Below are positions 7,912 through 15,294 of a stretch of 20,903 bases of DNA, one piece after another (position 1 is the stretch's first letter; every line of letters starts with the position of its first letter). Made by a program: the position numbers and the translations under genes. The stretch is from CAZVNZ01 sp964628515. Lineage in GTDB: Bacteria; Bacillota; Clostridia; Christensenellales; Christensenellaceae. The notes beneath the pieces are model-generated. The model was not told the origin of the DNA and did not search any database. It saw nothing but the letters and a program-made list of their open reading frames with translations. Where the stretch lies: positions 1 through 20,903 of the forward strand of contig CAZVNZ010000038.1 of assembly GCA_964628515.1 (NCBI GenBank), written 5' to 3'.

Positions 7912-8615
7912 TATGCCAACCTTCTTCTTTGAATATTTTTTACCGTTAAGAAAAGCATTACGAAGGTGTAGCCAATGTAGTAGCATACAGGCCCTATACT
8001 AAAAATACCTCTTACAAATTCGTCATAGGGGGAGGATATTGCTATTGCTTTTAAAACATCGCTTAACACAGGGACTTGCAAAGAATTACTGAATGTTGGT
8101 AGCATAACCAGCACAAACAGTATTCCAAAGCCTGCAATAGCCGCCGTTACCTGATTTTCCGCAAAAGAGGCGGCAAACAGACAAACGGCAATCATAGCGG
8201 CGCCAAGAAGGAAAAAACCTATAAAAGATGCCACAATACTACCCATATTAGGACTTCCGTAGGTAATAATTATACCTACATATATAATAAGCGCTAAAAG
8301 TGTTACGGCAAAAACCGTAAGAGAGGCAAAATATTTGCCTAACACTATTTTAGTTACGGATAATCTTGATGTAAGCAATAGTTGCTCTGTGCCTGCCTTG
8401 CGCTCCTCTGCAAATAACTTCATGGTTAAAATTGGGAATGTCATAAAAGACATACTGCTTAACAGCCCAAACATGCCGGATAAATCGCCGTTGCCTCCAA
8501 GTAAATTTGCCGTAGTAAAAGAAATACCCGATAGCAGTAGGAATATTCCCATAAATATAAAACCAAAAGGTGTGCTAAAATAGGCTTCTATTTCCTTTTT
8601 GTATAAGTAACCCAT
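7911..8615 (-). CDS. GldF-like ABC-2-type permease
   Basis: A 234-residue membrane protein with about six hydrophobic segments. The N-terminal KKEIEAYFSTPFGFIFMGIF pattern is characteristic of GldF/ABC2_membrane permeases, and the conserved LFAEERKAGTEQLLLTS stretch follows the second membrane segment. It is the transmembrane subunit of an ABC exporter whose ATPase is the gene immediately upstream. Coupling is tight: its ATG overlaps the ATPase stop by one base (TGATG), with GGAGGAGGG just upstream, and its TAA overlaps the ATG of the GldG-like gene. Whether it exports a substrate or acts as a mechanical membrane complex cannot be told from sequence. Confidence 0.87.
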   Translation of the reverse strand: MGYLYKKEIEAYFSTPFGFIFMGIFLLLSGISFTTANLLGGNGDLSGMFGLLSSMSFMTFPILTMKLFAEERKAGTEQLLLTSRLSVTKIVLGKYFASLTVFAVTLLALIIYVGIIITYGSPNMGSIVASFIGFFLLGAAMIAVCLFAASFAENQVTAAIAGFGILFVLVMLPTFSNSLQVPVLSDVLKAIAISSPYDEFVRGIFSIGPVCYYIGYTFVMLFLTVKNIQRRRLA

Positions 8616-9568
8616 CAGCCCTCCTCCTTTGCATGCGTATCATCCTCTGCTTGTGCTGTTAGGGAAATAAAGGTTTCCTCCAAGGTTTTTACAAAGGGTT
8701 TAAACTCTGTAAGGGCAATGCCTGCTTGCACAAGTGCAGAAATTAGGTTTGCTTGCTCCCCTTCTTTTATTTGTACGATGATTTTGCTTAAACTATCCTC
8801 TTTTGTTTGCAAAACTTCTGTATTTTCCACATTGGTTATGTTGGCAAGTGCGTTTAAAAGGGTATCGCTTGTGCAATTTGCTTGGAGTACAAAGCGGTTT
8901 TTCTCCCCTTTTTCTATGTTTTCTATACTTTCGTCCGCAATTAGCCTGCCCTCGTTAATTATAATTACCCTTTTGCACATCAGCTTTATTTCGGATAGTA
9001 TATGAGAGCTTAATATTATTGTATGATTTTTGCTTAATTCTAAAATTAAGTTGCGTACTTCGTTAATTTGCCGTGGGTCTAACCCAACTGTGGGCTCGTC
9101 TAAAATAAGCACTTGTGCATTTCCTATAAGTGCTTGCGCCAACCCGACCCTTTGCCTGTACCCTTTAGATAGGTTTTTAATAAGACGTTCTTTTACCTGC
9201 AATATGTTTGCAAGCTCCATTACACTGTTAATATGCTCTTTTCTGCCGTTTTTTTCCGTTTTGCGTATTTCTGCCAAAAATGTTAAATAACGCTCTACCG
9301 TCATATCTACGTAAAGTGGAGGAATTTCCGGAAGAAACCCTATTTTTTCTCCTGCTTTACCGGGATTTCTTACTACATCACACTCTTCAATTATAATAGA
9401 ACCGGATGTAGGCTGCATATAGCCTGCCATCATATTCATAATTGTAGACTTACCTGCACCGTTAGAGCCAAGCAACCCTACTACCTCTCCGCTGTTTACG
9501 GAAAAGGATATATTGCTTACCCCTCGTTTATCTCCATAAACTTTTGTGAGATTTTCAATTTTTATCAT
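8615..9568 (-). CDS. GldA-like ABC transporter ATP-binding protein
   Basis: Single nucleotide-binding-domain ATPase, 317 residues. Walker A is GSNGAGKST (34-42). Where most ABC proteins have a Q-loop it reads GFLPEIPPLY (77-86), the LPE form usual for GldA/NatA-like exporter ATPases. The signature is LSKGYRQR (133-140), Walker B is VLILDEPTVGLD (153-164), and the H-loop is IILSSH (184-189). A C-terminal extension of about 100 residues, common in exporter ATPases, follows. The ATG is preceded by GGAG six bases upstream. It lies 44 bases after the FGGY kinase gene and directly before the permease gene. With the next three genes it makes a Gld-like cassette inside a carbohydrate operon. Confidence 0.9.
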   Translation of the reverse strand: MIKIENLTKVYGDKRGVSNISFSVNSGEVVGLLGSNGAGKSTIMNMMAGYMQPTSGSIIIEECDVVRNPGKAGEKIGFLPEIPPLYVDMTVERYLTFLAEIRKTEKNGRKEHINSVMELANILQVKERLIKNLSKGYRQRVGLAQALIGNAQVLILDEPTVGLDPRQINEVRNLILELSKNHTIILSSHILSEIKLMCKRVIIINEGRLIADESIENIEKGEKNRFVLQANCTSDTLLNALANITNVENTEVLQTKEDSLSKIIVQIKEGEQANLISALVQAGIALTEFKPFVKTLEETFISLTAQAEDDTHAKEEG

Positions 9569-9612
9569 GTATTACTCCAGTTTTTGCTTATGTCTGTGTA
9601 CTCTTGTACCCC

Positions 9613-11157
9613 TTACCCCAGATGATTTTTTACCCTATTTGCTTGTACTCCAAACAAATTCTTTAAATCTTTATATAAATCCACATAGGTTTTGTAGTAT
9701 TCGTCGTAGTAGTCTACGTTTGCCTTTATGGGCTCTATTACGTTTGTTATTTTTAAGATGCTTTCGCAGGCTTGCTCTACGCTATTAAAGGCTTTTGCGC
9801 CTACCGCCGCCATAATTGCCGCACCTGCCGCCGGCCCTTCTTCCATATTCATGGTTACTACGGAGGCATTGAAAATATCTGCCATCATTTGTCTCCATAG
9901 GGGGCTTTTAGCGCCGCCGCCCATTGCTCTTACTTCTGTAATTGTAAGCCCTGTATCTCTGAGTATTTCTATGGTATCTCTAAGAGAGTATGTAACACCC
10001 TCCATAACACTTCTGCACATAGCTCCAAGTCCGTGTCTGTAAGATAGCCCGAAAAACACCCCACGAGCATCAGGGTCCACATGTGGCGTGGATTCTCCGT
10101 TTAGGTAGGGCAAAAATGTTAGTCCGTCACTTCCTAAAGGTACTTCGCTTGCCAAATTTGTTATGTAATCGTAAATATCCTTACCGCTTTTTGCAAATTC
10201 TTCTTTTTTATCCGCAAAAAATGTGTCTCTTATCCATTTAAACGAACCTCCGGCTGCAAGTGTACAGCCTAAGAAGGAATATTTGCCCACAACACTGTGG
10301 CACAAACTAAACATTGCACGTCGTTTTTCGTCTATAAAAGGAGTATCGCAACAGCCAAACACCACTCCCGATGTACCTATGGTGGCGGCTATTGTGCCTG
10401 TTTTTACAACACCGCTACCCACACCCCCTGCCGGTTGGTCTCCCCCACCTGCAACTACGGGTATACCAGCTTTAATGCCCCAATCTTTTGCAATATCTCC
10501 AAGTAAATAGCCTGCAACATCCGTGGACTCCAAAAGTTTTTTGGGTACAATGTCTTTACTTAACCCTGTAACCTCAAACATTTTGTCCGACCACTTACGT
10601 GCCTTCATATCCAAAAGGAAGGTGCAGGAGGCATCAGATACCTCCGTTGCAATCTCCCCTGTCATTTTGTATCTTAAATAATCTTTTGTAAATAATACGT
10701 ACTTTGTTTTTTCAAATACTTGAGGGCGGTTGTCCTTTACCCACAATAGTTTGGGTGCCCAAAAGCTTGGCAGACAAAAATTTGCCGTAATATCCAAAAG
10801 CTCTTTTGGGTCTAATTTTGCGTTTAGTGCGTCCGCATACTCCGCTGCTCTTTGGTCTAACCAAATTAGGCAGTTGTCAAGCACCTTGCCCTCTTTATCT
10901 AAAAGTGTGGTGCCCTGCATTTGTCCCGAAAAGCCAATGCCTTCGATTTCCATGCCTTTTCCGCTTGCCAAAACCGCTTGTTTTACCGCTTTTGAGCAAG
11001 CATCCCACCATGCATGAGGGTCTTCTTCTACCCAGTTTGGTTTTGGTGTAATTAAATTACATTCTTCGTAACCCACACCCAAAAACTTACCTGTAATATC
11101 CATTACAACGGCTTTTATGCCACTTGTGCCTGCATCTATTCCCAAAAAACAACTCAT
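9613..11157 (-). CDS. XylB-like FGGY carbohydrate kinase (probable pentulose kinase)
   Basis: Cytoplasmic kinase that should phosphorylate a ketose with ATP, 514 residues, typical for FGGY kinases. Two actin-like domains are visible. The N-terminal phosphate motif is GIDAGTSGIKAV, and the C-terminal nucleotide motif is MGGGAKSPLWRQMMADI. The catalytic aspartate is Asp240 in GGGDQPAGG. The nearest characterised relative I can name is E. coli XylB (D-xylulose kinase), which has GQMHG and GGGDN in the substrate pocket. This protein has GQMQG (78-82) and GGGDQ, so two sugar-facing positions differ and the substrate may be another pentulose or a tetrulose. It lies 20 bases downstream of the alcohol dehydrogenase gene; the ATG is preceded by GAGGAA. 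Confidence 0.87.
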   Translation of the reverse strand: MSCFLGIDAGTSGIKAVVMDITGKFLGVGYEECNLITPKPNWVEEDPHAWWDACSKAVKQAVLASGKGMEIEGIGFSGQMQGTTLLDKEGKVLDNCLIWLDQRAAEYADALNAKLDPKELLDITANFCLPSFWAPKLLWVKDNRPQVFEKTKYVLFTKDYLRYKMTGEIATEVSDASCTFLLDMKARKWSDKMFEVTGLSKDIVPKKLLESTDVAGYLLGDIAKDWGIKAGIPVVAGGGDQPAGGVGSGVVKTGTIAATIGTSGVVFGCCDTPFIDEKRRAMFSLCHSVVGKYSFLGCTLAAGGSFKWIRDTFFADKKEEFAKSGKDIYDYITNLASEVPLGSDGLTFLPYLNGESTPHVDPDARGVFFGLSYRHGLGAMCRSVMEGVTYSLRDTIEILRDTGLTITEVRAMGGGAKSPLWRQMMADIFNASVVTMNMEEGPAAGAAIMAAVGAKAFNSVEQACESILKITNVIEPIKANVDYYDEYYKTYVDLYKDLKNLFGVQANRVKNHLG

Positions 11158-11177
11158 AGTATTTCCTCGCTAAAGTA

Positions 11178-12359
11178 TTATAGACAAAGCCTAAATTGCT
11201 CCTTCATTACTTCTTCGGTATAATTATATGCCTCTACCTCTCCCCATGCTTGGGCTGTTTTTAAGGCGTCTTTAGCCATAATATCTACCGCATTTTCGTC
11301 TGTAATTCCTGCTTCCTTTAATGTTGTGGGTGTGCCTATTTTCTTAAACCATGCTTCAAGCCCTGCTATGCCTGCACTAGCGGCTATCATATCGTCTTTA
11401 TCCGTAATGCCGAAAACCTCTCTTGCAAACTTTGCATATTTTGCACTGCGCTCTTTTAAGTAGTAACGCATGGTTGCAAGTATGGTTATAGACATTGCCG
11501 CCCCGTGAGGAGTGTTGTAGAAGTTAGATAAGGAATGCCCTAAAATGTGTATGTTGGAGTTTGGCAAATCGTAACCGCAATCGTAAAAACCGCACCACGC
11601 AAAAGCCGCCTGCCACATCATAACACCACGAGCGTCTTTGTCCTTTCTGTCCTCTAAAAGTCTGTCCATACATTCCATTATGGAGCGTATGCCACCCTCG
11701 CAAAAATGGTCTTGGTAGGGCGTAAACTCAAGCCTTAAATTGCCTAAATAATGCTCTAATAAATGAGAAACAATATCCGCCGCAGAGTATGCGGTTTGCA
11801 AAATGGGTATGGAGTATGTAAGTTGTGGGTCTAATATTGCAACTTTAGGACGCATTAAGGGATTGCCAAAGCCTTCCTTTCTTTGCAATGTTTCGTTATT
11901 CATAACAGAAACGCTGTTAAGCTCGGAAGATGTTGCCGGTATGGTTACAATAACAATTAAGGGTAGTGTATCCGTAATAGGCGCTTTGCCCGAGGGTAAA
12001 TCCCAAGCATCGCCGTCGTATTTTGCACCTACCCCAATGTATTTGGCTTCGTCCATTGCAGAACCGCCACCAAGGGCTATAAGTACATCCGGCTTTTCTT
12101 TTTTTGCCATTTCTATACCAATTGCGGCATGCTCTGCCGTTGGGTTGGATTTTACGCCAAAGTGGCACAAAAGCTCCACTCCTGCCTCTTTACAACTGTT
12201 TGCAACTTTATCAAAAAAGCCTAAATCCTTAACCAGTTGTTCGTCGTATGTTACAAGCATTGCTTTTTTACCGAATTTAGCAGCCTGCTCCCCTATTCTC
12301 CTTACTTCGCCTTCACCAAAAATAATATTGGTTGGTACCGAAAATTCAAAATTTTTCAT
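11178..12359 (-). CDS. Iron-containing (group III) alcohol dehydrogenase
   Basis: NAD(P)-dependent metal alcohol dehydrogenase of 393 residues, related to butanol dehydrogenase/YqhD and to FucO. The N-terminal Rossmann-like domain has GGGSAMDEAK (97-106), which binds the cofactor pyrophosphate. The four metal ligands expected from FucO align as Asp195, His199, His271 and His285, with FucO-like spacing around FYNTPHG. His275 matches the conserved nearby histidine. All are intact, so the enzyme should be active. Between a lactonase-like gene (22 bases upstream) and a sugar kinase gene (20 bases downstream), a polyol-to-ketose or aldehyde-to-alcohol step is plausible, but the substrate is inferred only from context. 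A clean AGGAGG precedes the ATG. Confidence 0.9.
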   Translation of the reverse strand: MKNFEFSVPTNIIFGEGEVRRIGEQAAKFGKKAMLVTYDEQLVKDLGFFDKVANSCKEAGVELLCHFGVKSNPTAEHAAIGIEMAKKEKPDVLIALGGGSAMDEAKYIGVGAKYDGDAWDLPSGKAPITDTLPLIVIVTIPATSSELNSVSVMNNETLQRKEGFGNPLMRPKVAILDPQLTYSIPILQTAYSAADIVSHLLEHYLGNLRLEFTPYQDHFCEGGIRSIMECMDRLLEDRKDKDARGVMMWQAAFAWCGFYDCGYDLPNSNIHILGHSLSNFYNTPHGAAMSITILATMRYYLKERSAKYAKFAREVFGITDKDDMIAASAGIAGLEAWFKKIGTPTTLKEAGITDENAVDIMAKDALKTAQAWGEVEAYNYTEEVMKEQFRLCL

Positions 12360-12381
12360 AATTTCCTCCTGTTTTTTACTC

Positions 12382-13266
12382 TTAAAACTTGCAGTAGTTA
12401 TCCACTACTCCCTTTACCCTGCTTTCCCCTTTAAACATACCTCCTGCGCCGTTACGGTTTAGTAGTTGTTCTTCGCTGTAAGCATAACGTGCGGACGCTA
12501 CATAAAAATCTTTTAAATGCTCTCCTCCAAAACCGCAACAACAAACCTGCGGTACAGGGAAGTCCATTATTTTCTTTAATTTTAAGTGTTTATCCCAAAC
12601 GGATATTTTCCCTGCCCAATGGCAGATGTATAAATTATCCTCGGTGTCTGTGCACATTCCGTCAGGCATACCTATTTCTTCTAAATTTAGGGCTACACTA
12701 AGGTTATCTGTAGGTCCTTTGGCAATATTGTAGCTACAGCTTAACAGTTTATTGTTAAAGGTGTCTATAACAAACATTTTAGTGTTTGTGCTGTTCCAAC
12801 AAATTGCATTGTACTGGTTTATGCCCTCTTTAATAATTGTAACACTTTTGTCCGTGTCTATCATATAAAAATCTCCAAGCATGGTGTCTTTGTACTCGTC
12901 TGTGCCGTACAATTTAGATACCGTACTTGTAAAAATTCTGCCTGCTTTGTCTATACGTGTGTCGTTATAGCGTAAATCGTCCCTGTTGCCCTTTGGGTTG
13001 GCAATAACGGTAATTTCTCCCGTGCTTTTATTAAGCAAACACATGCCTTTATCTATTGCGCAAAAAAGTTTGCCTTCTTCCTCGCAGGGAATTGCACTTC
13101 CTATTAAGCTGTTGGTATTATATATTTTGCTTTGATTGGTTTTGGGATTATACTCGAAAATTTCTCCTGTAAATAAATCCGTCCATAACAGAGTTTTACT
13201 TCTTGTGTCCCATATCGGAGTTTCCATTAACGCAACATTTGCGTCTATTACTAAATCAAATTTCAT
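12382..13266 (-). CDS. SMP-30/gluconolactonase/LRE family protein
   Basis: Six-bladed beta-propeller metal-dependent lactonase family, 294 residues from the start chosen here. ATG at 13266 (MKFDLVID) is preceded by GGAGA at a good distance; in-frame ATGs seven and four codons earlier lack a site. The three metal ligands known from SMP-30 (Glu18, Asn154, Asp204 in human) align well as Glu15 (METPIWD), Asn153 (YNAICW) and Asp202 (PDGMCTD). RYND (99-102) matches the substrate-side Arg/Asn pair. It probably hydrolyses a sugar lactone in the cytoplasm. It is the first gene after the promoter at 13340-13368 and is followed closely by the dehydrogenase and kinase genes. The actual lactone is unknown, and some family members are not lactonases. 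Confidence 0.88.
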   Translation of the reverse strand: MKFDLVIDANVALMETPIWDTRSKTLLWTDLFTGEIFEYNPKTNQSKIYNTNSLIGSAIPCEEEGKLFCAIDKGMCLLNKSTGEITVIANPKGNRDDLRYNDTRIDKAGRIFTSTVSKLYGTDEYKDTMLGDFYMIDTDKSVTIIKEGINQYNAICWNSTNTKMFVIDTFNNKLLSCSYNIAKGPTDNLSVALNLEEIGMPDGMCTDTEDNLYICHWAGKISVWDKHLKLKKIMDFPVPQVCCCGFGGEHLKDFYVASARYAYSEEQLLNRNGAGGMFKGESRVKGVVDNYCKF

Positions 13267-13271
13267 ACAAT

Positions 13272-13276
13272 TCTCC
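13272..13276 (-). promoter_or_regulatory. Ribosome binding site deciding the start of the SMP-30-type gene
   Basis: GGAGA on the minus strand, five bases before the ATG at 13266. The two upstream in-frame ATG codons (13278 and 13287) either overlap or precede this site and have no purine-rich site of their own. Confidence 0.7.
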
Positions 13277-13339
13277 ATATGTAGCATTAAGTTTTTGTAT
13301 TATTTTATACTTTTAGCATTTTATATATCCTATTTAAAT

Positions 13340-13368
13340 ATTATTATACAAAAAAGCTACTTTGTCAA
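13340..13368 (-). promoter_or_regulatory. Promoter of the SMP-30/dehydrogenase/kinase/ABC operon
   Basis: A perfect -35 TTGACA (13363-13368, minus strand) is 17 bp from AATAAT (13340-13345), which matches the -10 consensus at five of six positions. A perfect TATAAT (13343-13348) overlaps but would leave only 14 bp. The predicted start is about 65 bases upstream of the SMP-30-type gene. This is the only clear promoter seen for the whole run of minus-strand genes down to the terminator at 231-275. Confidence 0.7.
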
Positions 13369-13404
13369 GGGTTTCGGCTAATTTTTTTTACTATTTTATA
13401 TTGT

Positions 13405-13420
13405 CTTTACAAATGTAAAG
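13405..13420 (-). promoter_or_regulatory. Candidate operator CTTTAC-AAAT-GTAAAG
   Basis: A perfect 6-bp inverted repeat with a 4-base centre lies about 37 bp upstream of the -35 box of the carbohydrate operon. The position fits an activator site. No regulator gene is in the window and I cannot assign the motif to a known family. Confidence 0.35.
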
Positions 13421-13457
13421 TTAATTGAGCAATGTTTCAAATTTGTGTATAGCCCTT

Positions 13458-13493
13458 AAAAAAACTCTCGCCCATTAATTTAGGCGAGAGTTT
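13458..13493 (-). terminator. Intrinsic terminator of gdhA
   Basis: An 11-bp stem (13462-13472 with 13483-13493) with CTCTCGCC/GGCGAGAG core is followed on the minus strand by seven T residues. It lies about 250 bases after the gdhA stop codon, so the gdhA message carries the whole tandem repeat at 13511-13716 in its 3' untranslated region. Confidence 0.88.
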
Positions 13494-13510
13494 AATGTTA
13501 GCCTTTACTA

Positions 13511-13612
13511 TTGCATTCTGTCTAAAGGTATGCAATAACTTTTGGTATAAAATGAACATATAGCTACATTATTCCTGTTCGCAAAGCGAACAATATAAAT
13601 TAAGTTGCTATG
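13511..13612 (-). repeat. 102-bp structured tandem repeat, copy 1
   Basis: This copy differs from copy 2 at only three positions in 102 bp, all within the first 26 bases. It contains three nested structures: TTGCAT...ATGCAA (13511-13516/13530-13535), an outer stem AACATA with a GC extension (13555-13567/13604-13614), and an inner perfect hairpin TGTTCGC-AAA-GCGAACA (13576-13592). The strand is given as that of the gdhA transcript it lies in. I find no credible protein in it. Confidence 0.9.
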
Positions 13613-13716
13613 TTGCATTTTGTCTAAAGTTATGCAGTAACTTTTGGTATAAAATGAACATATAGCTACATTATTCCTGTTCGCAAAGCGAACAATATAA
13701 ATTAAGTTGCTATGTT
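13613..13716 (-). repeat. 102-bp structured tandem repeat, copy 2
   Basis: This copy directly abuts copy 1 (period 102 bp, to 13714, with the first two bases of a third period at 13715-13716) and repeats the same hairpins, the inner one at 13678-13694. It ends 28 bases before the gdhA stop codon. Together with the terminator and the upstream region of the SMP-30-type gene, the two copies account for most of the 457-base gap between the genes. Confidence 0.9.
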
Positions 13717-13744
13717 AAAATACCTACCTATTATATATATGGTA

Positions 13745-15079
13745 TTACACCACACCTTGTGCAAGCATAGCCCTTGCAACCTTCTCAAAGCCTGCAATGT
13801 TTGCGCCTACCACAAAGTTATCCTCAAATCCGTAATTTACGGAGGCGTGTTTAATTTGAGTATAAATACCTACCATAATAGCTTTTAGTTTGTTGTCCAC
13901 TTCCTCAAATGTCCACGGAATACGCATGCTGTTTTGCGTCATCTCCAATGCAGATGTTGCAACACCGCCGGCATTTGCCGCTTTACCCGGAGCATACAGC
14001 ATTTTGTGGTGTAAGAATACCTTAATACCCTCGTTGGTTGTAGGCATATTTGCTCCCTCGCCTACTGCATAGCAACCGTTTTTAACAAGTAGTTTTGCGG
14101 ATTTATCGTTAATTTCGTTTTGAGTTGCGCAAGGCAGAGCAATATCGCAAGGCAAGCTCCAAATATCCGTGCAACCCTCTTGATAGGTAGCCGTTTTATG
14201 AATGTCCGCATACTCTTTTATTCTTGCTCTTCTTACTTCTTTAATATCTTTTACCGTATCTAAGTTAATGCCTGCATTATCAAAAATATAGCCGTTAGAA
14301 TCGCTCATTGCTATAATTGTTGCCCCGTACTCCATAGCTTTTTGTGCCGCATAAATTGCAACGTTGCCCGAGCCCGATATAATAACTTTAGCGCCGTTAA
14401 AGCTTTTGCCTTTATCTTCTATCATCTCTTTTACAAGGTATACAAGCCCAAAGCCGGTAGCTTCCTTTCTTGCCAAACTTCCGGAGTAATCCAGCCCTTT
14501 GCCTGTAAGCACGCCGTGGAATTTATCTTTAAGTTTTTTGTACATGCCAAACATATAGCCGATTTCTCTTGCGCCTACGCCAATGTCTCCTGCCGGTACG
14601 TCCATATCTGCATCTAAGTATTTGTAAAGCTCGCTCATAAAAGACTGACAAAAACGCATAACCTCGTTGTCCGACCTTCCTTTAGGGTCAAAATCGCTAC
14701 CGCCTTTACCGCCGCCTATGGGCATACCCGTTAAGCAGTTTTTAAACACTTGCTCAAAACCTAAAAATTTAATTATGCTTAAATTAACCGAAGGATGAAA
14801 TCTAAGACCGCCCTTGTATGGGCCTATGGCGCTGTTAAATTTTACACGCATACCTCTGTTTACAATTACATTGCCCTTATCGTCCACCCAAGGAACTCTA
14901 AAAATAATAGATTTTTCCGGCTCTGTCAATCTTTCCAAAATACCGTTAGCTTCAAATTCCGGATGTTTTTTAAGTACCGGCTCAAGTGTGGGTAATGCTT
15001 CGGTTACCGCTTGAATAAACTCCGGCTCGTTAGGGTTTTTCTCCTTTACCCAACTTAAAACGTTTTGTACATAAGACAT
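13745..15079 (-). CDS. gdhA: NADP-specific glutamate dehydrogenase
   Basis: Assimilatory glutamate dehydrogenase making glutamate from 2-oxoglutarate, ammonium and NADPH; 444 residues, normal for the hexameric GdhA type. The dimerisation domain carries GPYKGGLRFHP (Lys89) and PIGGGKGGSDFDP (catalytic Lys125), followed by DVPAGDIGVG with the catalytic Asp165. The Rossmann domain has ISGSGNVA and then AMSDSNG, where the Ser-Asp-Ser pattern is that of NADPH-preferring enzymes such as E. coli GdhA. The ATG is preceded by GGAGG at a normal distance. It has its own promoter and terminator and is therefore a single-gene unit, with an unusually structured 3' untranslated region. The call is secure. 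Confidence 0.97.
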   Translation of the reverse strand: MSYVQNVLSWVKEKNPNEPEFIQAVTEALPTLEPVLKKHPEFEANGILERLTEPEKSIIFRVPWVDDKGNVIVNRGMRVKFNSAIGPYKGGLRFHPSVNLSIIKFLGFEQVFKNCLTGMPIGGGKGGSDFDPKGRSDNEVMRFCQSFMSELYKYLDADMDVPAGDIGVGAREIGYMFGMYKKLKDKFHGVLTGKGLDYSGSLARKEATGFGLVYLVKEMIEDKGKSFNGAKVIISGSGNVAIYAAQKAMEYGATIIAMSDSNGYIFDNAGINLDTVKDIKEVRRARIKEYADIHKTATYQEGCTDIWSLPCDIALPCATQNEINDKSAKLLVKNGCYAVGEGANMPTTNEGIKVFLHHKMLYAPGKAANAGGVATSALEMTQNSMRIPWTFEEVDNKLKAIMVGIYTQIKHASVNYGFEDNFVVGANIAGFEKVARAMLAQGVV

Positions 15080-15116
15080 AATTAATCCTCCATTAATTAA
15101 AATTTATTATGATGAA

Positions 15117-15145
15117 ATAATAGCATATAATAATTTCATTTGCAA
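15117..15145 (-). promoter_or_regulatory. Promoter of gdhA
   Basis: On the minus strand TTGCAA (15140-15145) lies 17 bp from TATTAT (15117-15122). The predicted start is about 30 bases before the gdhA ATG. The rest of the gap up to the pncB terminator (15146-15245) is very AT-rich and I see no gene in it. Confidence 0.65.
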
Positions 15146-15245
15146 TACTTTTTTACTAAAAAATTATATTTTTATATAGTTATCTGCAATTTGATTTATA
15201 TTATATTTCATTTTATTATTTGTGATTAAGCTTAAACGCACCTAC

Positions 15246-15287
15246 AAAAAAGGGGTTATAAAGCCGTTTTATTGCATCTATACCCCT
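15246..15287 (-). terminator. Intrinsic terminator of the pfkB-acyl-CoA synthetase-lgt-pncB unit
   Basis: AGGGGT/ACCCCT, extended by TATA pairing with one bulge, closes a hairpin (15251-15287). On the minus strand it is followed by six T residues. It starts eight bases after the pncB stop codon. Confidence 0.82.
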
Positions 15288-15294
15288 AAATGTT

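Noticed and set aside
7911..7986. Longer N-terminus for the GldG-like protein (ATG at 7986)
   Set aside because: It would overlap the permease gene by 76 bases. The ATG at 7911 overlaps the stop codon in the usual coupled way and begins a normal membrane anchor.
11803..12462. Long open frame on the plus strand (219 codons) over the alcohol dehydrogenase gene
   Set aside because: It lies antisense to a gene with complete catalytic motifs, has low-complexity Ser/Pro-rich translation, no family motifs, and no ribosome binding site pattern fits it.
13343..13362. Perfect TATAAT at 13343-13348 as the -10 box of the operon promoter
   Set aside because: The spacing to TTGACA would be 14 bp, too short. 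The overlapping AATAAT at 17 bp is preferred, though both may matter.
13437..13560. Small minus-strand peptide starting in repeat copy 1 (about 40 codons, beginning MFILYQKLL)
   Set aside because: It runs through the gdhA terminator hairpin, lacks a ribosome binding site and is cut short at a different place in copy 2. It is probably chance.
13511..13716. The tandem repeat as a CRISPR array
   Set aside because: There are only two copies, the unit is 102 bp with no repeat-spacer alternation, and no cas genes are nearby.
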